DNA of 64,000 bases from Pseudomonas chlororaphis (GTDB taxonomy: Bacteria; Pseudomonadota; Gammaproteobacteria; Pseudomonadales; Pseudomonadaceae): NCBI RefSeq assembly GCF_000783395.1, contig NZ_JSFK01000021.1, forward strand, positions 1 through 64,000. Reading direction: 5' to 3'. The notes under the pieces were generated by a model that was not told the DNA's origin, did not search any database, and saw only the letters and a program-made list of their open reading frames with translations. A program made the translations under genes and the position numbers. Below, piece by piece: positions 26,808-38,800 of the stretch. The first letter of the stretch is position 1. Each line of letters opens with the position of its first letter.

Positions 26808-29800
26808 CAGACTTCCTCCATATCGTCAAGCAGGGCTTCCAGCTTGCTCAGTTTCTGTTCGTTGATTGCCCCGCCTCCTGTATCGAGTCGAGCGACAAAG
26901 TCACTCAGGACGGGGTGCTGGAATAACAGTTGCGGGGTCAGCGTCAGGCCCAGTTCAAGGGCCATGCGCGACACCACGTTGACCGCCAGCAGCGAGTGCC
27001 CGCCCAGTTCGAAGAAGTGATCGTTCAGACCAATGCGTTCAACCTCGAGCACTTGCTGCCAGATCGCCGCGACCTGCTGCTCAAGCTCACTCTGCGGCGC
27101 GACGTACGCGGCCTGCATCTGGCTGGCATCCACCGCCGGCAGGGCCTTGCGGTCGAGTTTGCCGTTGGGCGTCAGTGGCAGCTGCTCAAGGAACAGCAGG
27201 TGCGCGGGAATCATGTAGTCAGGTAACGAAGACTTGAGGCCAGTCTTTAGTCCGTCGCGCAGTTGCCGCTGCGCTTCACCGTCGTACAGATCCAGTTGCG
27301 CGGCGACCACATAGGCCACCAGTTGCGCACCGGTTTCGCTTTCGATGGCCAACACCGCTGCTTCGGTGACTGCCGGTTGCGCGAGCAATCGCGCCTCGAT
27401 CTCCCCCAGTTCGATGCGGAATCCACGAATTTTCACCTGATGGTCGATTCGGCCCATGTACTCCAGCTCGCCCTCTTCGCGTTCACGAATCAGGTCGCCG
27501 GTGCGGTACATGCGCTCGCCATTGCCGACGAACGGGTTCGGCACAAAGCGCTCGGCGGTCATCGCCGCACGCCCCAGATAACCGCGGGTGATGCCGGCGC
27601 CGGACAGGTACAGCTCCGCCGAAATTCCTTGCGGCACCGCTTGCAGATCGGCGTCCAGCAAGTGGCTGGCGCTGTGCTCGAGAGCACGACCGATACGCGG
27701 CTGGCCACCGGCGGCGCGGCGAGTCCAGGTCGAATAGGTGGTGTCTTCCGACGGGCCATAGAGGTCGTAGACATGCTCTACGGTTGGCTGTTGATACAGC
27801 GCGTCGACCAGGCCTTGCTTGAGCGGCTCGCCAGCCAGATTGATGATGCGCACGCTCGCGGGAATCTGACCGGCGCGTTGCAGTGCAGCGATGGCCGACG
27901 GCACGGTGTTGATCAGGCGTACCTGATCACGCGCTGGCAGGCTCGCCAGCTCCAAAGCGTTACGCGCAATGATCAGCGAACCGCCGTTGGCCAATGTGAC
28001 AAACAGCTCCCACACCGACAGGTCGAAGCACACCGAAGTCGAGGCCAGCACGCCTTGAATATCGTCGCGGCTGTAAACCTTGGCCGACCAGTCGATCAGC
28101 GCCATGACGTTGCGATGGGCGATGGCCACGCCTTTCGGTTTTCCGGTGGAACCCGATGTATAGATCACATAGGCGAGGTTGTCCGGCTGCACCGTGGTTT
28201 GAGGTGCAACCGTTGAATATCCGCTCAATGAAACCTGATCCATCAGCAGCACTTGCGTATCGCCCGGCACGCTCAGCGTCGCAGCGACCGCTTGCTCAGT
28301 GAGCAACACCCGCGCACGGCTGTCTTCAAGCATGTAGGCAACGCGATCAGCCGGGTAATCCGGGTCCAGCGGCACATACGCGCCACCGGATTTGAGCACC
28401 GCCAGCAAAGCAATCAGCAACTGCTCGGAACGCGGCATCGCCACGCCCACCCGCACTTCCGGGCCGACACCCAACTCGATCAGTTTGTGCGCGAGACGGT
28501 TGGCCTGCGCATCCAGTTCAGCATAGGTCAGTCGTTGGTCAGCGAAGGCCACCGCCAACGCATCCGGCGTCGCCGCCACTTGACGGGCAATGCCCTGATG
28601 AATGCACAGCTCGGTGACGAAATCGGTCTCGGCACTTGGGCCGTTATCGATCAGGTTCAACTCGCTCAACGAGTGCTCGCCTGCTGCAGCCATCTGCGTC
28701 AGTAAACGCTGCAGACTCGCGCCCAACTGGACCACGCTGGCCGGGGCGAAGCTGTCGCGCTGATAGCTGAAATGCACCGACAGTTGCGCGCCCATGCTCA
28801 CCAGCAGCGTCAACGGATAGTTGGTCTGCTCCTGATTGACCACCGCGCCGAAACGTAAACCCTGCGGCGCGCCGCGCTCCAGCGCTTCGCCAATCGGATA
28901 GTTCTCGAACACCATCAGGCTGTCGAACAGCGCGTCACCACCCTGCCCGGCCCAGCGCTGAATGTCCGCCAGCGGCGTGTGTTCGAACTCGCGTGAAGCG
29001 AGGTTCTGCGCCTGCACGGCTTGCAGCCAACTGGCCAGACTCTGCTGCGCTTGCGGCGCGGCCACCACTGGCAAGGTGTTGATGAACAGCCCGATCTGCT
29101 CCTCGGCACCCGGCAGATCCGCCGGACGCCCAGCCACGGTCGCACCGAACGCCACACAATCTTTACCGGTGTAGCGCTGCAACAGCAACAGCCACGCGGC
29201 TTGCACCAGCGTGTTGACGGTGACTTTCGAAGCACGGGCGAATTCACCCAGACGTACGCTCAGGTCGGCGTCCAGCACTTGGTAATGGTCGCCATAACCG
29301 ACACTTGGCAAAGCGTCGATTGGCCGCGCGATGGCGTTGGCCAGACGCGTCGGCTCTTGCAGGTGTTCCAGCGTTGCCAGCCAGTAATTCTCGGCAGCCG
29401 CCGCATCCTGACGTTGCAGCCAGCCGATGTAATCGCGATAGCGACCCGCCGGACGCGGCACCGCTTCGCCGCGATAATGCTGCAGCACTTCGCCGAGCAA
29501 CTGCGCGCTGCTCCAGCCATCCATCAGGATGTGATGGTTGGTGTAGATCAGGTGATGACGGTCGGTCGCCGTGCGCACCAGCACCAGACGCAACAACGGC
29601 GCACTGTTCAGATCCAGCCCCAGTGCACGCTCCTCGTCGGCGAGGATTTGCAGCGCCGCGTCGAGATCGCGCTTGCCGTTCCAGTCGAGCACACTGAACG
29701 GCACCTCGACCTGGCGCTGCACCACTTGCACCGGTTCCGGCAAGTCGCCCTGCCAGAAGAAACCACTGCGCAGGATATCGTGCGCATCCACCACCGTTTG

Positions 29801-32800
29801 CCACGCGGCGCGGAAGCGCTGTGGATCAACGCCATCGACGTCGAGGCGCATCTGGTTGATGTAGTCGCCATTGCCGTGTTCGAGCAAGGTGTGGAACAGC
29901 ATGCCCTGCTGCATCGGCGACAGCGGATAGATGTCATCGATGCCTTGCGGCTCCAGCACCAGCGCATCCAGTTGCGCTTGCGACAGGTGCGCCAGCGGGA
30001 AGTCCGACGGCGTCACGCCACGGTTGCCGGTGTCACAGCAATGGCCGATCAGCGCGGTCAGCTCTTGCACGTAGTCATCGGCCAGACGCTGAATGGTCGC
30101 GGCGTCGAACATGGCGCCACTGTAGGTCCAGCTCAGGTCCAGTTCACCGCCGAAGACTTTGCCGTTCAGCGCCAGCGGATTGCCCAGCGGCCCTTGCATA
30201 TTGACTTCGGCGCCACCGGCTTCGCTGGTCGGTGCGAACAAGGCTTGGTCGGCCGCATCGAAACTGCCGTCGAACTGGCCCAGATAGTTGAAGGTCAGGC
30301 GCGGTGCCGGCAAGGCCTGAAGCGTTTCGCGAGCCTGCTCATCGCCCAGATGCGCCAGCGCACCGAAACCGATGCCTTTGTGCGGAATCGCCCGCAGTTG
30401 CTCCTTGACCTGTTTCAGCGAAGCCCCCAGCTCAGCCACCGGCGACAGTCGCGCCGGGAACACACTGGTGAACCAGCCGACGGTGCGGGTCAGGTCAATG
30501 CTGTCGAAGAGGTCTTCGCGACCATGGCCCTCAAGCAAGACCAACGCGTTGTCAGCACCGGTCCAGCGCACCATCACTCGCGCCAATGCGGTCAGGAGCA
30601 GGTCGTTGACCTGCGTGCGATAGGCCTGTGGCGCATCCTGCAAGAGTTGACGGGTCAGGGCTTTGTCCAGTTTGCTGCGGATCGTCAGCGCCTGATCGTG
30701 TTGCTGCCCGCCGTGCGGGTGATCATAAGGCAAGGCAGCCGAAGCGCCCTGCAACTGCTGCTGCCAGAAGCCCAGTTCGGTTTGCAGCGCCGGGGTTGCC
30801 GCATAGTCCTGCAACGCTGCTGCCCAGGCTTTGACTGCGCTGGTCTTGGCCGGCAATTGCACGGGGTTACCCGCGAGAATCTGCCGATAAGCGTTTTGCA
30901 GGTCTTCGAACAGGATCCGCCACGACACGCCGTCGACCACCAGGTGATGCACGATCAGCAACAGGCGTTGCGTACCGTCAGCCAGATTCGCCAACACCGC
31001 GCGAATCAGCGAGCCACCGCTCAGTTGCAGGCTGCGCTGGGCCTTTTCACCCAGGGCCTCCAGCGCCGCAAGGTCGGCCACCTCGACGTGCCAGAGAATG
31101 GTCTCGCCCGCTTGCGTTGCCGCATCGCGGTATTGCGCGACCCAGCCGTCAGCCTGCTCGACAAAGTCCAGGCGCAAGCTGTCGTGATGCAGCACCAGCG
31201 CATCCAGTGCTTGTTCCAGCAGCTGCGGGTCCAGCGCCTGCGTTGGCTTGAGCATCACCGACTGGTTCCAGTGATGACGATCGGGAATCGCCTGCGCGAA
31301 AAATTCCTGATGGATCGGCAGCAGTGCCGTGCTGCCGGTGACCGGTTGCTGATCGATCAGTTGCAGCGCTTCACCGGTCTGCGCCACTGCTGCCAACGCG
31401 GCAATAGTCTGGTGCTGGAACAGGTCTTTGGGTGTAAAGCGAATCCCGGCCTGCCGCGCACGACTGACCACTTGAATCGAGATGATCGAGTCGCCGCCCA
31501 GCTCGAAGAAGTTGTCGCTGATACCGACCTGCTCAAGCTTGAGCACGTCTTGCCAGATCGTTGCCAGTTGCTGTTCCAGCGCCGTTTGCGGTGCAACGTA
31601 GGCTTGCTGCAGTTGGCTGACGTCCGGTTTCGGCAGGTTCTTGCGATCGAGTTTGCCGTTCGGTGTCAGCGGCATGCGCTCCAGACGCAAGACATACGCC
31701 GGCACCATGTGCCCCGGTAACGTCGCCTTGAGTTGTGCACGCAGATCGTCGGTGAAGTCGGCACGGCTGGAATCGCCGACCACATACGCCACCAGACGCT
31801 TGCCACTGCCAGCGCTGCCTTCCTGCGCCACGACCACTGCTTCGCGCACGCCGTCGAGCGCTTGCAGGGCTGCTTCGACTTCGCCCAGCTCAATGCGGAA
31901 ACCGCGAATCTTCACCTGATTATCGATGCGATCCAGGTAGTCGAACGTGCCGTCGACACGTTGGCGAACAAGGTCACCGGTGCGATAAAGCAAACCGCCG
32001 TTGGTGCTGAACGGATCAGCCACAAAGCGCTCGGCGGTCAGCCCCGGACGGTTCAGATAACCCCGCGCCAGCCCTGTACCACCGAGGTACAACTCGCCGG
32101 CCATGCCTTGCGGCAGCAGGTTCAGATCAGCGTCGAGCACGTAGGCGCTGCGGTCACCGATACGGCTGCCGATTGGCGCATACGCAGCGCCACACGGCAC
32201 TTCGCGACCGGCCTTCCAGATCAGCGGCGTGACCACGGTTTCGGTCGGGCCGTAACCGTTGATGATGTAGTCCGGATCGAGTGCGCGTTTGACCCGCTCA
32301 AAACTGGCGTTCGGCACCGCATCACCGCCAAAGCAATAGATCCGCACTTTCGGCGGATTGCCGACGCGCTCGGCGTGCTCGGCCAGTTGTTGCAGGTACA
32401 CCGGCGGGAAGGCGACCACGGTCACGCCGTGTTCGATCATGGCGTTGTAGGTCTGCTCCGGCGTCCACAAGCTGTCGTCGCGAATCAGCAGCGACGCGCC
32501 GTGGGTCAGGCTGGTCAGCCAGCGTTCGTGGGCACCGTCGAAGGCGAACGACATGAAGTGGAATTCGCAGTCGCTGTCACGCATTTCATAGCGTTGGCCG
32601 ATGGCCTGGCAGTGCATGGCCAGCGGGCCGTGGGCGACGCTGACGCCTTTTGGATTGCCGGTGGAACCGGAGGTGTAGATCACGTAGGCGAGGTTGTGCG
32701 GATCGAGCTGCACCTGTGGTGCCTTGATCGGCAACTCGCGCAAATCGAGACGATCCAGTTCCAGCAACGGCACCGATTCATCGACCGGCAATTGCGCCGA

Positions 32801-35800
32801 CACCGACGAGTCGCTGATCAGCAGCGCCAGCCCGGAGTCTTCGATCAGATAAGCCAGACGTTCGCGTGGGTAACTGGTGTCCAGCGGCACATAAGCGCCG
32901 CCCGCCTTGAGCACGGCCAGCAGCGCGACGATCACCGACTCACTGCGCGGCAGCGCTACGCCAACGCGGGTTTCCGCGCCGACGCCACGGGCGATCAGCG
33001 CGTGTGCCAGTTGGTTGGCGCGCTGATCGATCTCACCGTAGCTGAAACGCTGACCGTTGAAGATCGCCGCCGTGCGTTGCGGATTTTCTGCGGCCAGCGC
33101 GGCAATGCGCTGATGCACGCCGATGTCCAGCGGGTACGGCTGCGGCTGGTTTTCGGCTTGCTGGCGCGCCTGCTCTTGCGCGTCCGCCAAAGCGATTTCA
33201 CCGAGGTTGCGCTCGGCCGACACGGCGAACTGCTCAAGCAATTGCAGCAGGTGCGCACTGATCCCGGCGATGACGTCGCCGGCAAACTGGCCACGATCGA
33301 AGCTGTAGTGCAACGCCAGTTGCTCGCCGAGCGTAACGGCCACGCTCAGCGCATAGTGCGTCTGCTCGAGGTTGCCGACCTCGCCGAATGTCAGTCCTTG
33401 CCCGGCCTGACTCAGTGCCTGGGCAATCGGGTAATTCTCGAACACCAGAATATTGTCGAACAGCGCTTCACCGCCCTGCCCGGCCCAGCGCTGAATGTCC
33501 GCCAGCGGCGTGTGTTCGAAGTCGCGCAGGCTGAGGTTTTGCGCCTGTACCGCTTGCAGCCAGCTGCCAACGCTTTGATCCGGACGCGGTGCGCCGATCA
33601 CCGGCAAGGTGTTGATGAACAGCCCGACCTGTTGCTCGATGCCCGGCAGATCCGCCGGCCGCCCGGCCACGGTCGCACCGAACGCCACGGCTTCGTGACC
33701 GGTATAGCGTTGCAGCAACAGCAACCATGCCGCTTGCACCAAGGTGTTGACGGTGACTTTTTGCTGGCGGGCAAAGGTTTCCAGCGCCTGGGTGCGCTGC
33801 ACGTCCAGGGTCAGGTAATGATCGCCGTGGCCGCTGAGGTTCTCGCCGCCGGTGGCTGCGCGCGCCAGTCGCGTCGGCTCTTGCAGGGCGGCCAATTGGC
33901 CGCTCCAGAAGTCCTGACTCAATTGCCCATCCTGGCGTTGCAGCCAGGCAATGTAATCGCGATAACGCCCGCCGCCATTCAGCGGCGTGCGACCGCTGTA
34001 GCGCTGCAAGACTTCGCCGAGCAACTGCGAGTTGCTCCAGCCGTCCATGAGGATGTGGTGATGGGTGTAAATCAAATGCCATTGCTCGGCACCGGTCTGC
34101 ACCAGAACCAGTCGCAGCAGTGGCGCACAGCTCAGGTCAAAACCTTGCTGACGTTCGGCGTCGGCCAAGGCCGCGAGCGCTGCGGGCTGATCGTCGCGGT
34201 CGCGCCAGTCCAGCGTGCTGAACGGCAGTTGCACCTGCTTGCGGACGATCTGCAGCGGCTGCGCCAACTCGCCCTGCCAGACGAACCCGCTGCGCAGAAT
34301 GTCCTGCGCATCGACGGTGGCCTGCCACGCAGCGCGGAACCGATCGGGATCGAGCCCCTGGACGTCGACGCGCAACTGGTTGATGTACTCACCCGCCGCT
34401 TGCTCGTAAAGGGTATGGAACAGCAAGCCCTGCTGCATCGGCGACAGTGGATAAACATCGTCGAGCTGACCTGCCGGCACTGGCAGCGCATCCAGCTGCG
34501 CTTGCGTCACGCGCGCCAGCGGGAAGTCCGAAGGCGTCGCTTGCGCGGCTTGCAACGTGCAGCAATGCTCGATCAGCGCATGCAGTTCGCTGGCGTACTG
34601 ATCCACCAGTTTCTGCACGGTAGTGCTGTCGAACATTTCGCGGCTGAAACCCCAGCTCATCGACAGTTCACCGCCATACACCTGACCTTCCACGGTCAAC
34701 CAGTTGGCCAATGGCGCCGCAGGATCCTGCGCAACACCGCTGGTTTCAACGGACGGCACAAACAGCGCCGCGTCGTCGAACTGACGATCGAACTGGCCGA
34801 GGTAGTTGAAGGTAATCCGTGGCGGCGCCAACTCCGCCAGTTCGGCGCGCACCGCCGGTGCCGCCAGATAACGCAGCACGCCGTAGCCCAGACCTTTGTC
34901 CGGCACCGTGCGCAGTTGCTCCTTGATCGCCTTGATCGAACCGTCGAGATCGTCGCTAGCCGTCAGCTTGACCGCGAACAGACTGGTGAACCAACCCACG
35001 GTGCGGGTCAGGTCGATGTCATCGAACAGGTCTTCGCGGCCATGCCCTTCCAGTTCGATCAACGTGCCGGGCTGCTGGCTCCAGCGGCTGATGGTGCGGG
35101 CCAATGCGGTGAGCAGCAGATCGTTGACCTGCGTGCGATACGCCGCCGGTGCCTGTTGCAGCAACTGGCGAGTGCGCTCGGCGTCGAGGCGCCATTCGAT
35201 TTTCTCGCCGTGCAGGTTTTGCAGGCTGCCATCGGGACGTTCGCACGGCAGGTCCGTCGCGCCCTGATGCTGGGCTTTCCAGTAATCCAGTTGTTCATCG
35301 AAGCGTGAAGCAGCGCTTTCGAGGCGCGCGGTCCAGTTCTGGAAGGCATTGGTCTTGGCCGGCAACTGAATGCCGCCGCCCGCCGCCAATTGCTCGTAAG
35401 CCTGCTGAACATCTTCCAGCAACACCCGCCAGGAAACGCCGTCCACCGCCAAGTGGTGAATGATCAACGCCAGGCGCTGCGTGCCATCGGCCATCGTCAC
35501 CAGCAGTGCACGCAGCAGCGGACCGTTTTGCAGATCGAGGCTGCGCTGGGCTTCGTTGCACAGCGCCTGCAATTGCTCTGCAGTCTCAGCGTCGCGCAGC
35601 CACAGCTCAGCGCTGCCCACCAAAGGGCCGTGGCTTTGCTGCCAGCCTTCGGCGCTTTCGACAAAGCGCAGGCGCAAGGCGTCGTGATGATTGATCACCT
35701 GCGTCAGCGCAGCATCAAGCCACTGCGCATTCAAGCTGTCGCGCGGGGTCAGCAGCAGCGACTGGTTCCAGTGTTCACGCAGCGGCATCGCGCGGCTGAA

Positions 35801-38800
35801 GAAATGCTGTTGGATCGGCCCGAGCACGGCGTCGCCGGTCACCGGACCTTGATCCACCGAGGTCTGATTATCCAGCGTGGCAACCAGCGCGAGGCTGCGC
35901 ACGGTCTGGTACTGGAACAGGTCGCGCGGGCTGAGACGAATCCCGGCCTGCCGCGCACGGCTGACCACTTGAATCGAGATGATCGAGTCGCCGCCCAGTT
36001 CAAAGAAGTTGTCTTCCAGACCCACGCGCTCAAGGCCGAGCACGTCTTCCCAGATCGCCGCCAAGGCTTTTTGCTGCGCATCTTGCGGGGCAACGAATAC
36101 TTGTTGTGGCGCGGCGTCCGGTTGCGGCAAGGCTTTACGGTCGAGTTTGCCGTTGGCGGTGACCGGCAGTTTGGTCAGCGTCATCAGGTAAGTCGGCACC
36201 ATGAATTCCGGCAGGCTGCCGAGCAGCCACGCCTTGACGTCCTGCTGCCACTGCTCGTCCGGCTGAGCCTGTTCCAGCACAAGGTAGGCCACCAGGTGCT
36301 TGCCGCCCTGCACCAGTACCACCGCTTCGCGCACCAACGGATGCTGCATCAGGCGGGTTTCGATTTCGCCCAATTCGATGCGCAGACCGCGCAGTTTCAC
36401 TTGATGGTCAAGACGACCGAGGTATTCGATCACGCCGTCGGCGCGCTGACGCACACGGTCACCAGTGCGGTACAGCCGCGCGCCGTCGTGGAAAGGACAC
36501 GGCACAAAACGCTCGGCGGTCAGCGCCGGACGCTGGTGATAACTACGCGCGAGACCGGCACCGCCCAAATACAGTTCGCCAGCCACGCCACTTGGCACCG
36601 GCAACAGCTCGGCGTCGAGGACGTGGGTGCGCAGGTTGGCGATCGGCCGGCCGATCGGCACGCTGTCGGCGCCTTCGTCAACACACGTCCAGTGGGTCAC
36701 GTCGATGGCCGCTTCGGTCGGGCCGTAGAGGTTGTAGAGGCCGGCATTCGGCAGTTTGGCGAAGACTTGCAGTTGCGCGTCCAGTGGCAGCGCTTCACCG
36801 CTGCAGACGATGCGCTTGAGGCCGGTGCAGCTTTCCACCCCCGCCTCGTGAATGAACGCCTGCAACATCGACGGCACAAAGTGCAGCGTGCTGATGCCGT
36901 GGCGGTTGATGACGTCGATCAGTTGCAGCGGATCGCGGTGCGCACCTGGCGCAGCAACCACCAGACGCGCGCCGGTCAGCAGCGGCCAGAAAAACTCCCA
37001 GACCGACACGTCGAAACTGAACGGGGTCTTCTGCAACACCGAATCGCTGGCGTCCAGACCGTAGGCTTCTTGCATCCAGCACAAACGGTTGACCAGCGCG
37101 GCGTGACTGTTGCCAGCGCCTTTGGGTTTACCAGTGGAACCCGAGGTGTAAATCACATAAGCCAGGTTCAGCGAATCGACGCTGACGTCCGGGCGGCTGT
37201 CGCTGAAGCTGTCGAGCAGGCCCGGTTGATCCAGTGTGATGACCTGCACGCCGTCAGTCGGCAGCGATGCCAGCAAAGCATCCTGAGTCAGCAGCAAGGT
37301 GATGCCGCTGTCCTCGATCATGTAGGCCAGACGTTCCTGCGGGTACTCCGGATCGAGTGGCACGTAGGCGCCACCGGCCTTGAGAATCGCCAGCAGCGCG
37401 ACGACCATTTCCACCGAACGCAGGGCGCACACACCGACCAGACTGTCGGCCCGCACGCCTTGCTCACGCAGCAGATGCGCGAGGCGATTGGCGCGGCCAT
37501 CCAGTTCGGCGTAGCTCAGGGTCTGCTCACCGAACAGCAGCGCCGGGGCATTCGGCGCGCGCGCGACCTGCGCTTCGATCAGTTGATGGATCGGTGTTTC
37601 GGTCGGATAAACCGCGTGAGCGTTGTTCCAGTCGTGCACCAGCGTGTGCTGTTCTTCGGCTTCCAGCAGCGGCAATTCGCCGACGCGTTGAGACGGATCG
37701 GCGACCATGGCAGTGAGCAGACGCAGCCAGTGGCGCGCCATGCGCTCGATGGTCGAAGCCTCGAACAAGTCGCTGGCGTAAGTCAGTGCGGCACGCAGTT
37801 TTCCGCCCTTCTCGTAGGTATCGAGGGTCAGGTCGAACTGGGTGGTACGGCTCTGCCAGTCGAGGCTGTCGAGCACCAGGCCGGACGCCGTGCTGAGGGT
37901 GGCGATATCGGCCACTTGCGGCTGGTGGTTGTACATCACCTGGAACAGCGGCGTGTGACTGAGGCTGCGTTCCAGTTTCAGCGCTTCGACCAGTTGCTCG
38001 AACGGCAGATCCTGATGCGCCTGAGCGCCAAGCGCGGTTTCCTTGATCGCGCGCAGCAGATCGTCGACCCGCGTCTGACCGTCCAGTTGGGTGCGCAGCA
38101 CTTGGGTGTTGACGAAGAAGCCGATCAGCCCTTCGATTTCGCCACGGTTACGGTTGGCAATCGGCACGCCGACACGGATGTCGGTCTGACCGGTATAGCG
38201 ATGCAGTAGCGCGTTGAAGGCACCGAGCAACAACATGAACAGGGTGACCTGATGCTGCTGCGCGGTGTTGCGCAGCTGCTCGGCCAGTTGCTCATCAATG
38301 GCGAATTCGTAACGGGTGCCGCGATAGCTCGGCATCGCCGGGCGGGCATGATCCAGCGGCAGCTCCAGCACCGGGTGTTCGTCGCCCAGTTGTGCTTGCC
38401 AGTAATCGAGTTGGCGCGCCTGTTCGCCCGCCTCCAGCCAGCGGCGCTGCCACAACGCATAGTCACTGTACTGGATCGGCAACGCGGACAGCTGTGGTGG
38501 CTGGCCAGCATCGAAAGCGTCGTAGCAACGGATGAACTCGTCGATCAGCACGTTCATCGACCAGCCATCGGAAACGATGTGATGCAGGGTCAGCAGCAGG
38601 ACATGTTCCTGCTCGGCGAGTTTGAGCAAAGTCACCCGCAGCAGCGGGCCGACGGCAAGATCGAACGGCAATACCGATTGCTGTTCGGCGGCGTCCACTA
38701 CGGCCCGCTCACGTTCGCTGGCCGGCAATGCACTGAAATCTTCATGGCTGATCAGCAGCGGCGCCGTGGCCGGCACCTGCAACAGACTGTCGTCGGTCTG

